A stretch of DNA of 36,104 nucleotides from Terriglobia bacterium (GTDB lineage Bacteria > Acidobacteriota > Terriglobia > Bryobacterales > Bryobacteraceae): the NCBI GenBank assembly GCA_021325175.1, contig JAJPHS010000079.1, forward strand, positions 1-36,104. Direction: 5' to 3'. The notes beneath the pieces were generated by a model. That model saw only the letters and a list, made by a program, of their open reading frames with translations. It did not search any database and was not told the origin of the DNA. This document shows positions 24,547 through 33,252 of the stretch, piece by piece; positions within the stretch are counted from its first letter, which is position 1, and each line of letters starts with the position of its first letter. The translations under genes were made by a program, and so were the position numbers.

Positions 24547-25047
24547 CTACACGGAACGCTCCTGACCTGCCGCGGAATCCAACTCGACGCCCAGGCGCGC
24601 CTCGACCCGCGCTGCCTGCCGCGCGCGAAACAGACGAACTCGAGCGGTGGTCTCGCGCCAGCCGTAACGCTCCGCGATCTCGGAAAGCTGTAGACCCCGT
24701 AAATAGTAGTCCCGCAGCATCCTGCGATCGGGAACCTTGCAGCGATCCAGAATCGTCTGCGCATCAATCGCCGCCAGATTCAGATCCGGACCGAGAATAT
24801 TTCGCGCCAGCTCTTCGTACTCAGGCTCCCGGCGCAGCAGGCTGCGATGCAAATTGAGCGCGACGCGGTTCAGCCAGATCACCAGGGTCCCTTCGTCACG
24901 AAGCTGCGACAACTGCTCCCAGCCGCGTGCCCAGGCGGCTTGCGCCGTTTCCTGGGCCGCATCGCGCGAGAGCCCGTTGGCAATAAGGAAAAGGACGGTT
25001 TGCCTGAAATGGCGTTGATAAGCGGCGCCGAACTCATCTCTGGTCAC
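24547..25047 (-). CDS. ECF-type RNA polymerase sigma factor
   Basis: This 166-residue protein has region 2 (FGAAYQRHFRQTVLFLIANGLSRDAAQETAQAAWARGWEQL; the 'D-A-E-ETAQ' pattern of ECF factors) and region 4 (RMLRDYYLRGLQLSEIAERYGWRETTARVRLFRARQAA, a helix-turn-helix). The start is the GTG at 25047 because GGAGGA stands right before it; the frame is open upstream to 25149. No anti-sigma gene is adjacent. It is divergent from the NarL-type kinase and convergent with the sigma-54 regulator, separated by about 65 bp. It could instead be called a sigma-70 family regulator lacking regions 1 and 3. Confidence 0.85.
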   Translation of the reverse strand: MTRDEFGAAYQRHFRQTVLFLIANGLSRDAAQETAQAAWARGWEQLSQLRDEGTLVIWLNRVALNLHRSLLRREPEYEELARNILGPDLNLAAIDAQTILDRCKVPDRRMLRDYYLRGLQLSEIAERYGWRETTARVRLFRARQAARVEARLGVELDSAAGQERSV

Positions 25048-25050
25048 GTT

Positions 25051-25056
25051 TCCTCC
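25051..25056 (-). promoter_or_regulatory. Ribosome binding site deciding the ECF sigma start
   Basis: GGAGGA on the minus strand lies 3 bases before the GTG at 25047. It selects this start over in-frame codons further upstream. Confidence 0.6.
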
Positions 25057-25176
25057 GGCTGTTCGACGCGTTTCAAAGCAAGCCGGGGGCCAGCGCGCCG
25101 CCCGAACGCGGGACTTGATCCCATTCTGATTCAACTTGATAGAAGGCAAAATTCGAAGGAAGCGTGGTTCCCTCTA

Positions 25177-25332
25177 ATGGAACGGTGGGTGCAACGATCC
25201 CCTCGCCGCCTTAAGCCGCTGCTTTGTCTTGTTCCATTTACTGGAGCCGCGATTCTGGCTGGCGGCTTGCTAACTGCACTTCTTTGTATGCCACCGCCTT
25301 GCGGCCTAGAACATGAGACGAGCCAATGTTAA
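25177..25332 (+). CDS. Possible 51-residue membrane peptide
   Basis: A short frame from ATG 25177 encodes a basic start (MERWVQRSPRRLK), a single hydrophobic helix (PLLCLVPFTGAAILAGGLLTALLCM) and a Cys/His-rich end. It overlaps the start of the next kinase gene by 20 bp, which could be coupling. The only Shine-Dalgarno-like bases (GAAGGAAG) are about 14 bases upstream, farther than normal. The topology is plausible for a small sensor or anchor, but it may be chance. Confidence 0.25.
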   Translation: MERWVQRSPRRLKPLLCLVPFTGAAILAGGLLTALLCMPPPCGLEHETSQC

Positions 25333-26053
25333 GTTCGAAATGCCAGAATCGCCAGCTCTTGTCGCGGAACAATCCTCCGAATTTCCTTCTATATCGGCCC
25401 GTCTCCTGGCCACGGAGGAGGAAGAGCGGCGGCGCGTTTCCCGCGAGCTTCATGACGAGCTCGGCCAGCGTCTGGCGCTGCTCGAAATTCAGATTGAGGA
25501 AATGACGCGGCGCCTGGAAGCCAACCCGGAGGTTACCGCCTGCCTGGCCCGGCTCCGCGCCCAGGTCGGCGAGATCGCCGACGATGTGCATCGCATCTGT
25601 TATCGCCTGCATCCGGCGATTCTGGAGCATCTGGGCCTGATCGCCGCTATCCGGTCCTATTGCGACGAGTACAGCACCTGGAGCGGCGTAAAGACGCGTT
25701 TCACGCACTGCGGAGTCGGCCCCAAGATTCCGCCGGCCGTCGCCTTGTGCATTTATCGCGTGGTTCAGGAAGGCTTGCGCAACGTCGCTAAACACGCCGG
25801 CGCGCGACGGGCTTTGATCGCGCTGCGCGGATCGGGTGGTCGGATTCAAGTTGTCGTGAAGGACTGCGGCCGCGGCTTCGTGCTGCGCGAAGGCTGCACC
25901 AAGGGCTTGGGGCTCACCTCCGTCGCCGAACGCGTTCGCCTAGCCGGTGGCACGTGCGTGATCCGCTCCGCACCCGGCCGCGGCACGCGAATTCAGGCCT
26001 GGGTGCCGCTGGCGCAGCCGCAAGCCCAGGCGATTCTGGCTTGTGCGGGTTGA
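25313..26053 (+). CDS. NarL-type (HisKA_3) cytoplasmic histidine kinase
   Basis: This 246-residue kinase has no membrane or sensor domain. The HisKA_3 block 'ERRRVSRELHDELGQRLA' places the phospho-acceptor at His47. The ATP domain is complete: N-box 'QEGLRNVAKHAGA' with Asn157, G1 box 'VKDCGRGF' with Asp184, and G2 'GLGLTSVAERV'. The first 30 residues are unstructured-looking and may bind a partner; no strong ribosome site is seen at 25313, and an ATG at 25340 is an alternative. It is followed 3 bp later by its NarL-type regulator, so they form a pair. The signal must come through another protein or a cytoplasmic cue. Confidence 0.88.
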   Translation: MRRANVKFEMPESPALVAEQSSEFPSISARLLATEEEERRRVSRELHDELGQRLALLEIQIEEMTRRLEANPEVTACLARLRAQVGEIADDVHRICYRLHPAILEHLGLIAAIRSYCDEYSTWSGVKTRFTHCGVGPKIPPAVALCIYRVVQEGLRNVAKHAGARRALIALRGSGGRIQVVVKDCGRGFVLREGCTKGLGLTSVAERVRLAGGTCVIRSAPGRGTRIQAWVPLAQPQAQAILACAG

Positions 26054-26056
26054 AAA

Positions 26057-26698
26057 ATGACCACTGCCCCTCCGCCGCAGACGCGACTGAAGGTTCTCAT
26101 CGCCGACGATCACACGCTGGTCGCCGAGGGCTTGGCGCGACTGCTCCAACACGATTTTGACGTGGTCGATATGGTCCAGAACGGCGCGGATCTGATCCGC
26201 GCGGCACGGGAACATGCTCCCGATCTCGCCCTCATCGATGTCTCGATGCCCGAGCTCACCGGCGTCGAGGCGGCTCGAAAGGTCCTGGAAGTCGCGCCGA
26301 ATTGCAAGATTATCTGCGTGACTATGCACTCCAATCCCGAATTCGTTCGTGAAGCGTTTCGCGCGGGCGCGTCCGGCTATGTGCTGAAGCGATCGGCCGC
26401 GGCGGAACTGTCGGAAGCCATTCGCCAGGTTCTGAACGGCAACGCCTACGTGAGCCCGCTGCTGACCAAGGACGTGTTATCGATTCTCTTGCAGCCGCGA
26501 ACGCCGGCGCTAACCGCCCGGCAGCGCGAGATCCTGCGCTTCGTCGCCCAGGGATTATCCGCGAAAGAGATCGCCAGCCGCCTGAATATCTCCGTAAAGA
26601 CGGCGCACTTCCATAAGACCAGCATTATGGAAAAACTCAATCTGCACACAACCGCCGAACTCACCCGCTACGCGCTCGAACACGGTATCGCGTCGTAG
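26057..26698 (+). CDS. NarL/FixJ-family response regulator
   Basis: This 213-residue two-domain regulator has a receiver with Asp17-Asp18 and phospho-site Asp61 (LIDVSMP), then 'GYVLKRS' with the conserved Lys. A LuxR-type helix-turn-helix runs from about 149 ('LTARQREILRFVAQGLSAKEIASRLNISVKTAHFHKTSIMEKL'). It should bind DNA as a dimer after phosphorylation by the kinase just upstream. Targets are not evident; the ECF sigma gene divergent from the pair is an obvious candidate by position only. Confidence 0.92.
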   Translation: MTTAPPPQTRLKVLIADDHTLVAEGLARLLQHDFDVVDMVQNGADLIRAAREHAPDLALIDVSMPELTGVEAARKVLEVAPNCKIICVTMHSNPEFVREAFRAGASGYVLKRSAAAELSEAIRQVLNGNAYVSPLLTKDVLSILLQPRTPALTARQREILRFVAQGLSAKEIASRLNISVKTAHFHKTSIMEKLNLHTTAELTRYALEHGIAS

Positions 26699-26738
26699 TT
26701 TCCCGGATCTGCGCGCTTTCGCGCCCTCCCATGAAACT

Positions 26739-29700
26739 TCACGGCTTAGCCGAATTCTGCCGTCTCACCAATCTCTTCCAGGACGTGCGCTCCATCGTCG
26801 GCGGGCGGAACGCCTGCTCGATCAGCTCGGCCTGCTCCTGATTGTGGCGCTTCAGCGATCCAGGAGCCGTGCTCGCGCTCTCCGGTCGCCCCGCATATCC
26901 AAGCTGCCGGTGCTGCGATTGAATCATCGGTTGAATCCATCCGCGTACGAACGCCCACGCGCCCATGTTGCGCGGCTCCTCCTGCACCCATACAACTTCG
27001 CCCGCCGCCGGATATTTCGCGAGAATCTGCGCGAATTCGGCCTGCGGAAAGGGATAAAGCTGCTCGATCCGGATAATCGCCGTTTCCGTCAACTTGCGCT
27101 CATCTCGCGCCGCTTCCAACTCGTAATAAACTTTTCCGTTGCAAACCAGGATCTTCCGCACCGCGGCCGCGTCCAGGACCGATGCGTCGTCCAGCAGCGG
27201 CTGAAACACACCGTCGGTGAATTCGCTCACCCGGGAAACTACCTTCGGGTGGCGCAGCAGGCTCTTCGGCGTCGCGATAATCAGCGGCTTTCGCAACCCG
27301 CGGCGGTCCGGCCCGCCGAGCATCTGGCGGCGGAGCAAATGGAAATACTGCGCGGGCGTCGTGCAATTGGCCACGCGCATGTTGTTGTCCGCGCAAAGCT
27401 GCAAAAACCGCTCCAGGCGCGCCGAGGAATGCTCCGGGCCCTGACCCTCCTGACCGTGCGGCAAAAGCAAAACCAGCCCGCTCGGCTGGCCCCATTTGGA
27501 TTCCGCCGCGGCTAGGAACTGATCGATAATCACCTGCGCGCCATTGGCAAAATCGCCGAACTGCGCTTCCCACAAAACCAGCGTCACCGGATCGGCCACG
27601 CTGTAGCCGAATTCGAAGCCCATCACCGCGAATTCGGAAAGCGGGCTGTTATAGACTTCAAACCGCGCCTGGTCCGGAGCGAGGTGTTGCAGCGGCACCC
27701 ACACGCGATCGTTTTCGTAATCGTGATATTCGACGTGGCGCTGGCTGAAGGTTCCGCGCCCGCTATCCTCCCCGCTCAGCCGTACCGGCGTTCCTTCCAG
27801 CACCAGGCTGCCGAACGCCAGCACTTCGGCGAGCGCCCAATCGATGTGCGCCTCCGCCGATTGAAGACTCTCGCGGCGCTTCTTGAGAAAACCAATCAGC
27901 TTCGGATGAATATGAAAATCCGGCGGAAACGCCGTCGCCCCTTCGACAATCCGCTCCAGCATTTCACGCTTCACCGGACCCGGCGGATGATCCATCGGGA
28001 TCGCCGCCGCGGGAACCGCGCTCAGTTCCTGAAGCTCGTACGTCTCTTTATGCTTCTGCGCCTGGTCGTATATTTCGTACAGATGCTTGCGCTGCGCCTC
28101 GCGGAAATTCCGCGCTTCCTCCAGCGTGATCAGGCCTTCCGACGCCAGCCGCTCCGCGTATTGCTCCGTCACCGGCCGCTGAGCGCGGATTTTTCGATAC
28201 AAAATCGGCTGCGTATAGCTCGGATCGTCGGCTTCGTTGTGGCCGTAGCGGCGGTAACAGACCAGATCGATCACCACGTCTTTGTGGAACTTTTGCCGGT
28301 AATCGAAGCTGAGCTGCATCGCCCGCACGCACATCTCCGGATCGTCGGCGTTCACGTGAAATACCGGAGCCTGAAACGCCAGCGCAACGTCGCTGCAATA
28401 GGTGGACGAACGCCCCTGCTCGGGATTGGTCGTGAAACCGATCTGATTATTCACCACGATGTGCACCGTGCCGCCGGTGTCGTAGCCCGGGATCTGCGAA
28501 AGATTCATGGTCTCGGCCACGATTCCCTGGCCGGCCATCGCCGCATCGCCATGAATCAGCAGCGGGATCACGCGCTCCCGCTGCTCGTCGCCGATGCGAT
28601 CCTGCTTGGGGCGCGTCAGCCCTTCGGCCACCGGATTCACGGCTTCGAGATGGCTCGGATTAAACGCCACCGTGACGGTCACATCCTTGCCCGTCGAGGT
28701 CTTACGCACGCCGGTCGCGCCGAGATGATATTTGACATCACCTTGCCCCTCAATCGATTCGTCCGATTCGCCCTCGAATTCGGAAAACAACTGCACCATG
28801 CTTTTTCCGACAATATTCACCAGCGTGCTCAGACGGCCGCGGTGCGACATGCCGATCACGCATTCCTGCCCGCCGGTGGCGGCCATTCGCTCTAGCAATT
28901 CGCTGATCATGGCGATCATCGCTTCGCCGCCTTCGAGCGAAAAACGTTTGTGACCCTTGAAGCGATGATCCAGAAACAACTCGAATCCTTCGGCCTCGAC
29001 AATATCTTTCAGAATCCGGCGGCGTGTGGCCGAATCGAGCGGCCACTGATTCGCCGTCGGCTCCATGCGCTGCTCCAGCCAGCGCCGCTCCTCCGGATTA
29101 TCGATGTGCATGTACTGCACGCCGAGTTTGCCGGCATAGGTCGCGCGCAGGCGCTCGTGCAGCGCCCGCAGCGTCATCACTCCCAAGCTTCCGGCCTGGA
29201 AGGTGCGGTCCAGATCCCAGATCGTCAGGCCGTGCGCCGAAGGCTCCAGGTCCGGATGCGGCGGCCGTTTTGAACCGAGCGGATCAAGGTCCGCTTCCAG
29301 ATGCCCGCGCTCCCGCCAGGCTTGAATGAAGCGAGCCACCGCGGCCTGCTTCACCGGATCGGCGTTGATCACCGGCGCCGGCGCCTGGTCCGGTTCCCAG
29401 CGCACCGGCTTCTGCGGGATTCCCAGATCGCGGAAAATGCCACCGTAGAAATCGTCGTCGCCTTCAAGCAGCGCCTGCAGCTTGCCCAGGAAGGCGCCCG
29501 ATTCGGCGCCCTGAATCACTCGATGATCGTAGGTGCAGGTGACCGTCATCACCTTGCCGATGCCGAGCGAAATCCGCAAATCCTCCGGCATGCCGCGATA
29601 TTCCGGCGGATAATCGATGGCGCCCGTGGCGATGATCGCGCCCTGGCCGGGCATCAGCCGCGGATTCGATCCCATGGTCCCCACCGTTCCCGGATTGGTC

Positions 29701-30344
29701 AGCGAAATCGTGGTTCCTTCAAAATCCGTAACGGCCAGCTTATTTTCCCGCGTCCGCGCGATCAGATCGTCATAGGCGGCCGCGAATTCGGCGAAATTCA
29801 TCGTGTCCGCGTGTTTGATATTGGGCACCTTGAGCGATCGCCCGCCGTCTTTGCCCGCGACGTCCACGGCGATGCCCAAATTCACATGATCGCGCCTGAC
29901 GCGAAAAGCCTCGCCGCCATTTTCGGAAAACGCCTGATTCAACGCCGGAACTTTTTTAAGCGCGGTGACGATCGCCCACGCGATCAGGTGCGTGTAGGAA
30001 ATTTTCCGGTACTGATGGATCGCCCGCCGGTTCTCTTCGAGCACTTTCACCGGCATCACCCGTTGGCTGGTGGCGGTGGGAATCGCCAGGCTCGCCGTCA
30101 TGTTTTCGGCGATGCGCAGCGCCGGCCCGCGCAGCGGAACCAACTGCTCGCCCGGCGCGGGTTGCGGCGGAGGCTGCGCCGGTGTGTGCCGCAACGGAGC
30201 AGCCCCGGACGCCGAGCCATTGGCGCCATTCGCTTCGAATACGTTCTTCCAGCTCGGATCAATGCCGCGCGAATCGCGGCGATACTGCTGGTACAACTCT
30301 TCTTCAAGCCAACTGTTGACGGTTGGCGCAGGATTGTCCGCCAT
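26739..30344 (-). CDS. kgd: Multifunctional 2-oxoglutarate dehydrogenase E1 with E2-like domain
   Basis: This 1201-residue enzyme joins the TCA-cycle 2-oxoglutarate dehydrogenase E1 to an N-terminal E2 succinyltransferase-like core, as in the Kgd protein of Actinobacteria. Residues 10-40 are the E1 N-terminal peptide (WLEEELYQQYRRD, DPSWKNVF). An Ala/Pro-rich linker occupies 45-70, and the acyltransferase core spans about 75-300, with catalytic His274 in YDHRVIQGAESG. The ThDP-dependent E1 covers about 330-1201, with 'GDAAMAGQG' and 'NNQIGFTTNP' near 595-640 and 'GHNEADDPSYTQP' after. No lipoyl domain is present, so a separate lipoyl protein is needed. Its ATG is only 18 bp from the divergent metallophosphoesterase start. 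Confidence 0.93.
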   Translation of the reverse strand: MADNPAPTVNSWLEEELYQQYRRDSRGIDPSWKNVFEANGANGSASGAAPLRHTPAQPPPQPAPGEQLVPLRGPALRIAENMTASLAIPTATSQRVMPVKVLEENRRAIHQYRKISYTHLIAWAIVTALKKVPALNQAFSENGGEAFRVRRDHVNLGIAVDVAGKDGGRSLKVPNIKHADTMNFAEFAAAYDDLIARTRENKLAVTDFEGTTISLTNPGTVGTMGSNPRLMPGQGAIIATGAIDYPPEYRGMPEDLRISLGIGKVMTVTCTYDHRVIQGAESGAFLGKLQALLEGDDDFYGGIFRDLGIPQKPVRWEPDQAPAPVINADPVKQAAVARFIQAWRERGHLEADLDPLGSKRPPHPDLEPSAHGLTIWDLDRTFQAGSLGVMTLRALHERLRATYAGKLGVQYMHIDNPEERRWLEQRMEPTANQWPLDSATRRRILKDIVEAEGFELFLDHRFKGHKRFSLEGGEAMIAMISELLERMAATGGQECVIGMSHRGRLSTLVNIVGKSMVQLFSEFEGESDESIEGQGDVKYHLGATGVRKTSTGKDVTVTVAFNPSHLEAVNPVAEGLTRPKQDRIGDEQRERVIPLLIHGDAAMAGQGIVAETMNLSQIPGYDTGGTVHIVVNNQIGFTTNPEQGRSSTYCSDVALAFQAPVFHVNADDPEMCVRAMQLSFDYRQKFHKDVVIDLVCYRRYGHNEADDPSYTQPILYRKIRAQRPVTEQYAERLASEGLITLEEARNFREAQRKHLYEIYDQAQKHKETYELQELSAVPAAAIPMDHPPGPVKREMLERIVEGATAFPPDFHIHPKLIGFLKKRRESLQSAEAHIDWALAEVLAFGSLVLEGTPVRLSGEDSGRGTFSQRHVEYHDYENDRVWVPLQHLAPDQARFEVYNSPLSEFAVMGFEFGYSVADPVTLVLWEAQFGDFANGAQVIIDQFLAAAESKWGQPSGLVLLLPHGQEGQGPEHSSARLERFLQLCADNNMRVANCTTPAQYFHLLRRQMLGGPDRRGLRKPLIIATPKSLLRHPKVVSRVSEFTDGVFQPLLDDASVLDAAAVRKILVCNGKVYYELEAARDERKLTETAIIRIEQLYPFPQAEFAQILAKYPAAGEVVWVQEEPRNMGAWAFVRGWIQPMIQSQHRQLGYAGRPESASTAPGSLKRHNQEQAELIEQAFRPPTMERTSWKRLVRRQNSAKP

Positions 30345-30362
30345 GAACTACCATTTTAGCTG

Positions 30363-30959
30363 ATGGCCCGATTGCTCATCTTTTCCGATATTCATAACGA
30401 TGCGCGATCGCTGGAAAAATTGATCGAAACCCCCGCCGATTACTACTTCTGCGCCGGCGATCTGGTGAGCTGGGCGCGCGGGCTGGATAAAATGGGCGAG
30501 GTTTTGAAACCTCGCGCGGAGCGCGTCTACGTACTGCCCGGCAATCACGAATCCGAGCGCGACATCGCGGAGTTCTGCCAGCGCCACGGCTTCACCAACT
30601 TCCACGGCGGGACCCTCCTGGTAAACGGCGCCCACATTGCCGGGCTCGGCTATTCCGGACCCACGCCGTTCCACACGCCGGGCGAGTACAGCGAAGAAGA
30701 GCTGGCCGCGCGCTTATCGAAGTTTGCGGCCCTGAAACCGCTGGTTCTGATCTGTCACGCGCCGCCGTTCGATACGGCGTTGGACCGGATTCACGAAGGA
30801 TTGCATGGAGGCAGCCGGTCCGTGCGGGAATTTATCGAGAAATATCAGCCGCAGTACTTTTTTTGCGGGCACATTCATGAGGCCGAAGGCGCCGCCATTC
30901 AGATCGGCGCCACGCGCGCGCAAAACGTCGGAAAACGCGGCTATTTGCTCGAAATCTGA
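30363..30959 (+). CDS. Calcineurin-like metallophosphoesterase
   Basis: This 198-residue phosphoesterase has all five metal-site motifs: Asp9-x-His11 (FSDIH), Gly-Asp33 (CAGD), Gly-Asn61-His62-Glu (PGNHE), His132 (LICHAPP), and Gly-His170-x-His172 (CGHIHE). It probably acts on a cyclic or small phosphoester in the cytoplasm; length and pattern fit the single-domain YfcE/Rv0805-like group. No signal peptide. It is divergent from kgd with an 18-bp gap, so its promoter must lie inside kgd coding sequence or be shared. Confidence 0.85.
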   Translation: MARLLIFSDIHNDARSLEKLIETPADYYFCAGDLVSWARGLDKMGEVLKPRAERVYVLPGNHESERDIAEFCQRHGFTNFHGGTLLVNGAHIAGLGYSGPTPFHTPGEYSEEELAARLSKFAALKPLVLICHAPPFDTALDRIHEGLHGGSRSVREFIEKYQPQYFFCGHIHEAEGAAIQIGATRAQNVGKRGYLLEI

Positions 30960-30994
30960 CGCTGAAAGCGCGTTGCCGGCCGCCCCCGGCCCGG

Positions 30995-32278
30995 CTAGGG
31001 CAGCCGCGCGTTCAGCGCGCGCAGGCTCCGGACGCCTTCCTGCGCGACGTCGGTGTCGGAATCGGTCGAGAGCGTTTGCAGATAGGGAATGCTGTCCCGG
31101 TCGCCGGAGCGCCCGAGCACGATCGCCAGTTGAATTTTTTCGTCTTTCGTCCCGCCGCTCAGCATCGGATAGATCGCCTGGCGAACCGGCAAATCGCGGG
31201 CCAGCTCCGTCAAATACGCCGCCGCTACATCGCGGTATGACCGCACATTCAGCGTGTTCACCAGATAACGCAGCGGGCTGAATTCGCCCGAATCCAGATT
31301 TCCCATCGCCACCAGCGCGAACGCGTCGGCCAGGCGCGGGCCCATCTTGTGCTCGCTGCTGAAGGCTTTTTGCGTCACGTCGCGATCGGCGGGATTTTTC
31401 AATCGCGCCAGACCTTCCGCCGCCGCCGTGCGCAATCCTTCATCTTTATCGTTCAGATATTTCAAGAATGTCGCGCGGTCGCCTTCATCCGAAAGCATCG
31501 CGAGCGCGGCCAGCGCGGCGCGGCGAACTTTAATATCGCGCGCGTGCGCCATGGCGTCGCGAACGTCGGCAGCGGCTGCCTTGTTTCGCAGCAGGCCGGT
31601 GGTTTCAAGCGCCGCGATCTGAATCCTGTCGTTCAGGTCGCGCAGCAGAAACGCGATGCGCGGCGCCGCCTCCGGATCGCGGATCTTTTGAATCGCGATC
31701 AGCGATTCGTACATCACCATGTCGTCTTTTGAGTGCAGCGCCTCCACCAGATCCGGAATCGCCGCACGCCCCCGCAGCACGCCGATCGCGCGCGCCGCGT
31801 TCGCGCGAGCTTCCACGCTCGCCCCCCCGCGGGCGATCTTGCCGAGCGCTTCGATCACCTCCGGCCGCACCTGGATGTAGGGATCGATCACTTTGTCGTC
31901 GGTGTCGGTGAATTTTCCCTTAATGGAATTCCCGACGCGCTGGAGCGTGCCGCTCATCCCGGTTTTCGCGTAGCCGGGCAGATAGATGTTCACCAGACCG
32001 TCGGTGGCGCGGATCTGCATCTCCGGATCGCTGTCTTTCGCGGCGATGATCAGCGCATCCATCGTTTTCGGGCCGCCGATCTGCATCAGCGCCTTGACGG
32101 CTTCAATCCGCACGCTTAGATCCGGGTCGGTCACATAGGGCGCGATTTTCGGAATCGAATCCGGCCCTTGTTTGGCCAGCTCGCGAATCGTTTTGGTCCG
32201 TTGTTTCACGTCGCCCGCGGCATCTTGCGAAAACGCGGCGGCGCTCAGAAATGCGAATAGGAAAAGTATAGTTTTCAC
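30995..32278 (-). CDS. Exported HEAT-repeat protein
   Basis: This 427-residue protein has a signal peptide (residues 1-17, TILFLFAFLSAAAFSQ) and then HEAT-type alpha repeats of about 30-33 residues, for example 'DPDLSVRIEAVKALMQIGG', 'VEARANAARAIGVLRG', 'DIKVRRAALAALAML', 'DEGLRTAAAEGLARL' and 'DTDVAQEGVRSLRAL'. A conserved insert (about 102-140, 'GYAKTGMSGTLQRVGNSI') breaks the array and is shared, from memory, by Acidobacteriota relatives. It is likely to be a periplasmic protein-binding scaffold; partner unknown. Start chosen at the GTG at 32278, overlapping the mqnD stop as GTGA; the frame is open upstream but would then run antisense-like through mqnD. Coupling to mqnD is therefore likely. 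Confidence 0.78.
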   Translation of the reverse strand: MKTILFLFAFLSAAAFSQDAAGDVKQRTKTIRELAKQGPDSIPKIAPYVTDPDLSVRIEAVKALMQIGGPKTMDALIIAAKDSDPEMQIRATDGLVNIYLPGYAKTGMSGTLQRVGNSIKGKFTDTDDKVIDPYIQVRPEVIEALGKIARGGASVEARANAARAIGVLRGRAAIPDLVEALHSKDDMVMYESLIAIQKIRDPEAAPRIAFLLRDLNDRIQIAALETTGLLRNKAAAADVRDAMAHARDIKVRRAALAALAMLSDEGDRATFLKYLNDKDEGLRTAAAEGLARLKNPADRDVTQKAFSSEHKMGPRLADAFALVAMGNLDSGEFSPLRYLVNTLNVRSYRDVAAAYLTELARDLPVRQAIYPMLSGGTKDEKIQLAIVLGRSGDRDSIPYLQTLSTDSDTDVAQEGVRSLRALNARLP

Positions 32279-33117
32279 CGCACAAACTCGACGGCAACGC
32301 GGTGCGGGATCAATCCGGCTTCGTGCCCGAGGTCGAGCAGCTTTTGCGCCGCCTTGGGGACCAGATCCCCGCAATCCACGGTGTAATGGTTGACATACAT
32401 GCCCACGAATTTTTCGGCAAGCGGAGCTTCCATATCGCGGGCAAACTGCATCGCGTAGATCAGCGACTCTTCGCGATGATCGAGCGCATACTGGATGCTT
32501 TCGCGCATCAGCCGGCAGCACTCCGAGGCCAGCTCCGGGCCCAGGTCGCGCCGCAAGGCGTTGGCGCCGAGCGGCAGCGGCAACCCGTAGGTGTTCTTCC
32601 ACCATCGCCCCAGATCGATGATGTTGTGAAAACCGCCCTTGGCGTAGGTGAGCTGCGCTTCATGGATCACCAGCCCCGCGTCGGCCTTGTTTTCGCTGAC
32701 CGCATCCAGAATCTGATCGAATGGCGCTTCCACCGCGATAAAATCCGGCTGGAGCAATCGCAGCGTGAGGTACGCCGTGGTGAGCTTCCCCGGAATCGCG
32801 ATGCGCTTGCCTTTCAATTCCTCCGGCGCCATCGGGTGCATCGCCACCACCATCGGACCGTAGCCATCGCCGATGCTGGAGCCGGAGGCCATCAGCACGT
32901 AGCGGTCGGCGACGAACGGGTAGGCGTGATAGGAAATCGCGGTGAGCTCGTATTCGCCGTCGCGCGCTTTGCGATTCAGCGTCTGTATATCTTCGAGCAC
33001 GTGCCGGAACTGCACCAGAGGCGAACGAATCTTTTTGGTGGCCAATGCATAAAACATGTATGCGTCATCGGAATCGGGGCTATGCGCGCAGACGATCTCA
33101 GCGGGTGCGGGAGTCAT
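32275..33117 (-). CDS. mqnD: Menaquinone futalosine-pathway enzyme, MqnD-like
   Basis: This 280-residue protein of the MqnA/MqnD family resembles 1,4-dihydroxy-6-naphthoate synthase, which turns cyclic dehypoxanthine futalosine into a naphthoate on the way to menaquinone. The N-terminal 'AHSPDSDDAYMFYALATKKI' corresponds to the 'SPCPNDTF.FHAL' block. His152 in 'AGLVIHEAQLTYA' corresponds to the catalytic His of MqnD. A periplasmic-binding-protein-like fold is expected but there is no signal peptide. Related proteins in this group are also annotated simply as ABC-substrate-like, so the exact reaction has moderate certainty. The ATG at 33117 has no obvious ribosome site. Confidence 0.82.
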   Translation of the reverse strand: MTPAPAEIVCAHSPDSDDAYMFYALATKKIRSPLVQFRHVLEDIQTLNRKARDGEYELTAISYHAYPFVADRYVLMASGSSIGDGYGPMVVAMHPMAPEELKGKRIAIPGKLTTAYLTLRLLQPDFIAVEAPFDQILDAVSENKADAGLVIHEAQLTYAKGGFHNIIDLGRWWKNTYGLPLPLGANALRRDLGPELASECCRLMRESIQYALDHREESLIYAMQFARDMEAPLAEKFVGMYVNHYTVDCGDLVPKAAQKLLDLGHEAGLIPHRVAVEFVR

Positions 33118-33243
33118 TCGTGGAACGAATCAACAATGATAGCAGGTACGCCGCGCCAAAGTTTGAAACTCTCCGGTCGATCCGGTGCGCATCCGGCTTA
33201 AAAAAACGTTTAAAAAATAAGAACAAATCTTTCCAGCCATGTT

Positions 33244-33252
33244 TTATCCACA
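33244..33252 (+). other. Perfect DnaA-box 9-mer beside an AT-rich tract
   Basis: TTATCCACA matches the strongest DnaA box. An AT-rich stretch with an AAACGTTT palindrome lies about 35 bp upstream (33199-33220). Only one box was seen, so this is not enough for an origin. Confidence 0.3.

Noticed and set aside
27684..28895. A 403-residue plus-strand frame inside kgd
   Set aside because: It is antisense to well-conserved E1 motifs, and its Arg/His-rich sequence is typical of a reverse-strand shadow in a GC-rich gene.
29301..30359. A 352-residue plus-strand frame inside the E2-like part of kgd
   Set aside because: It is a shadow of strongly conserved coding sequence with no recognisable domain.
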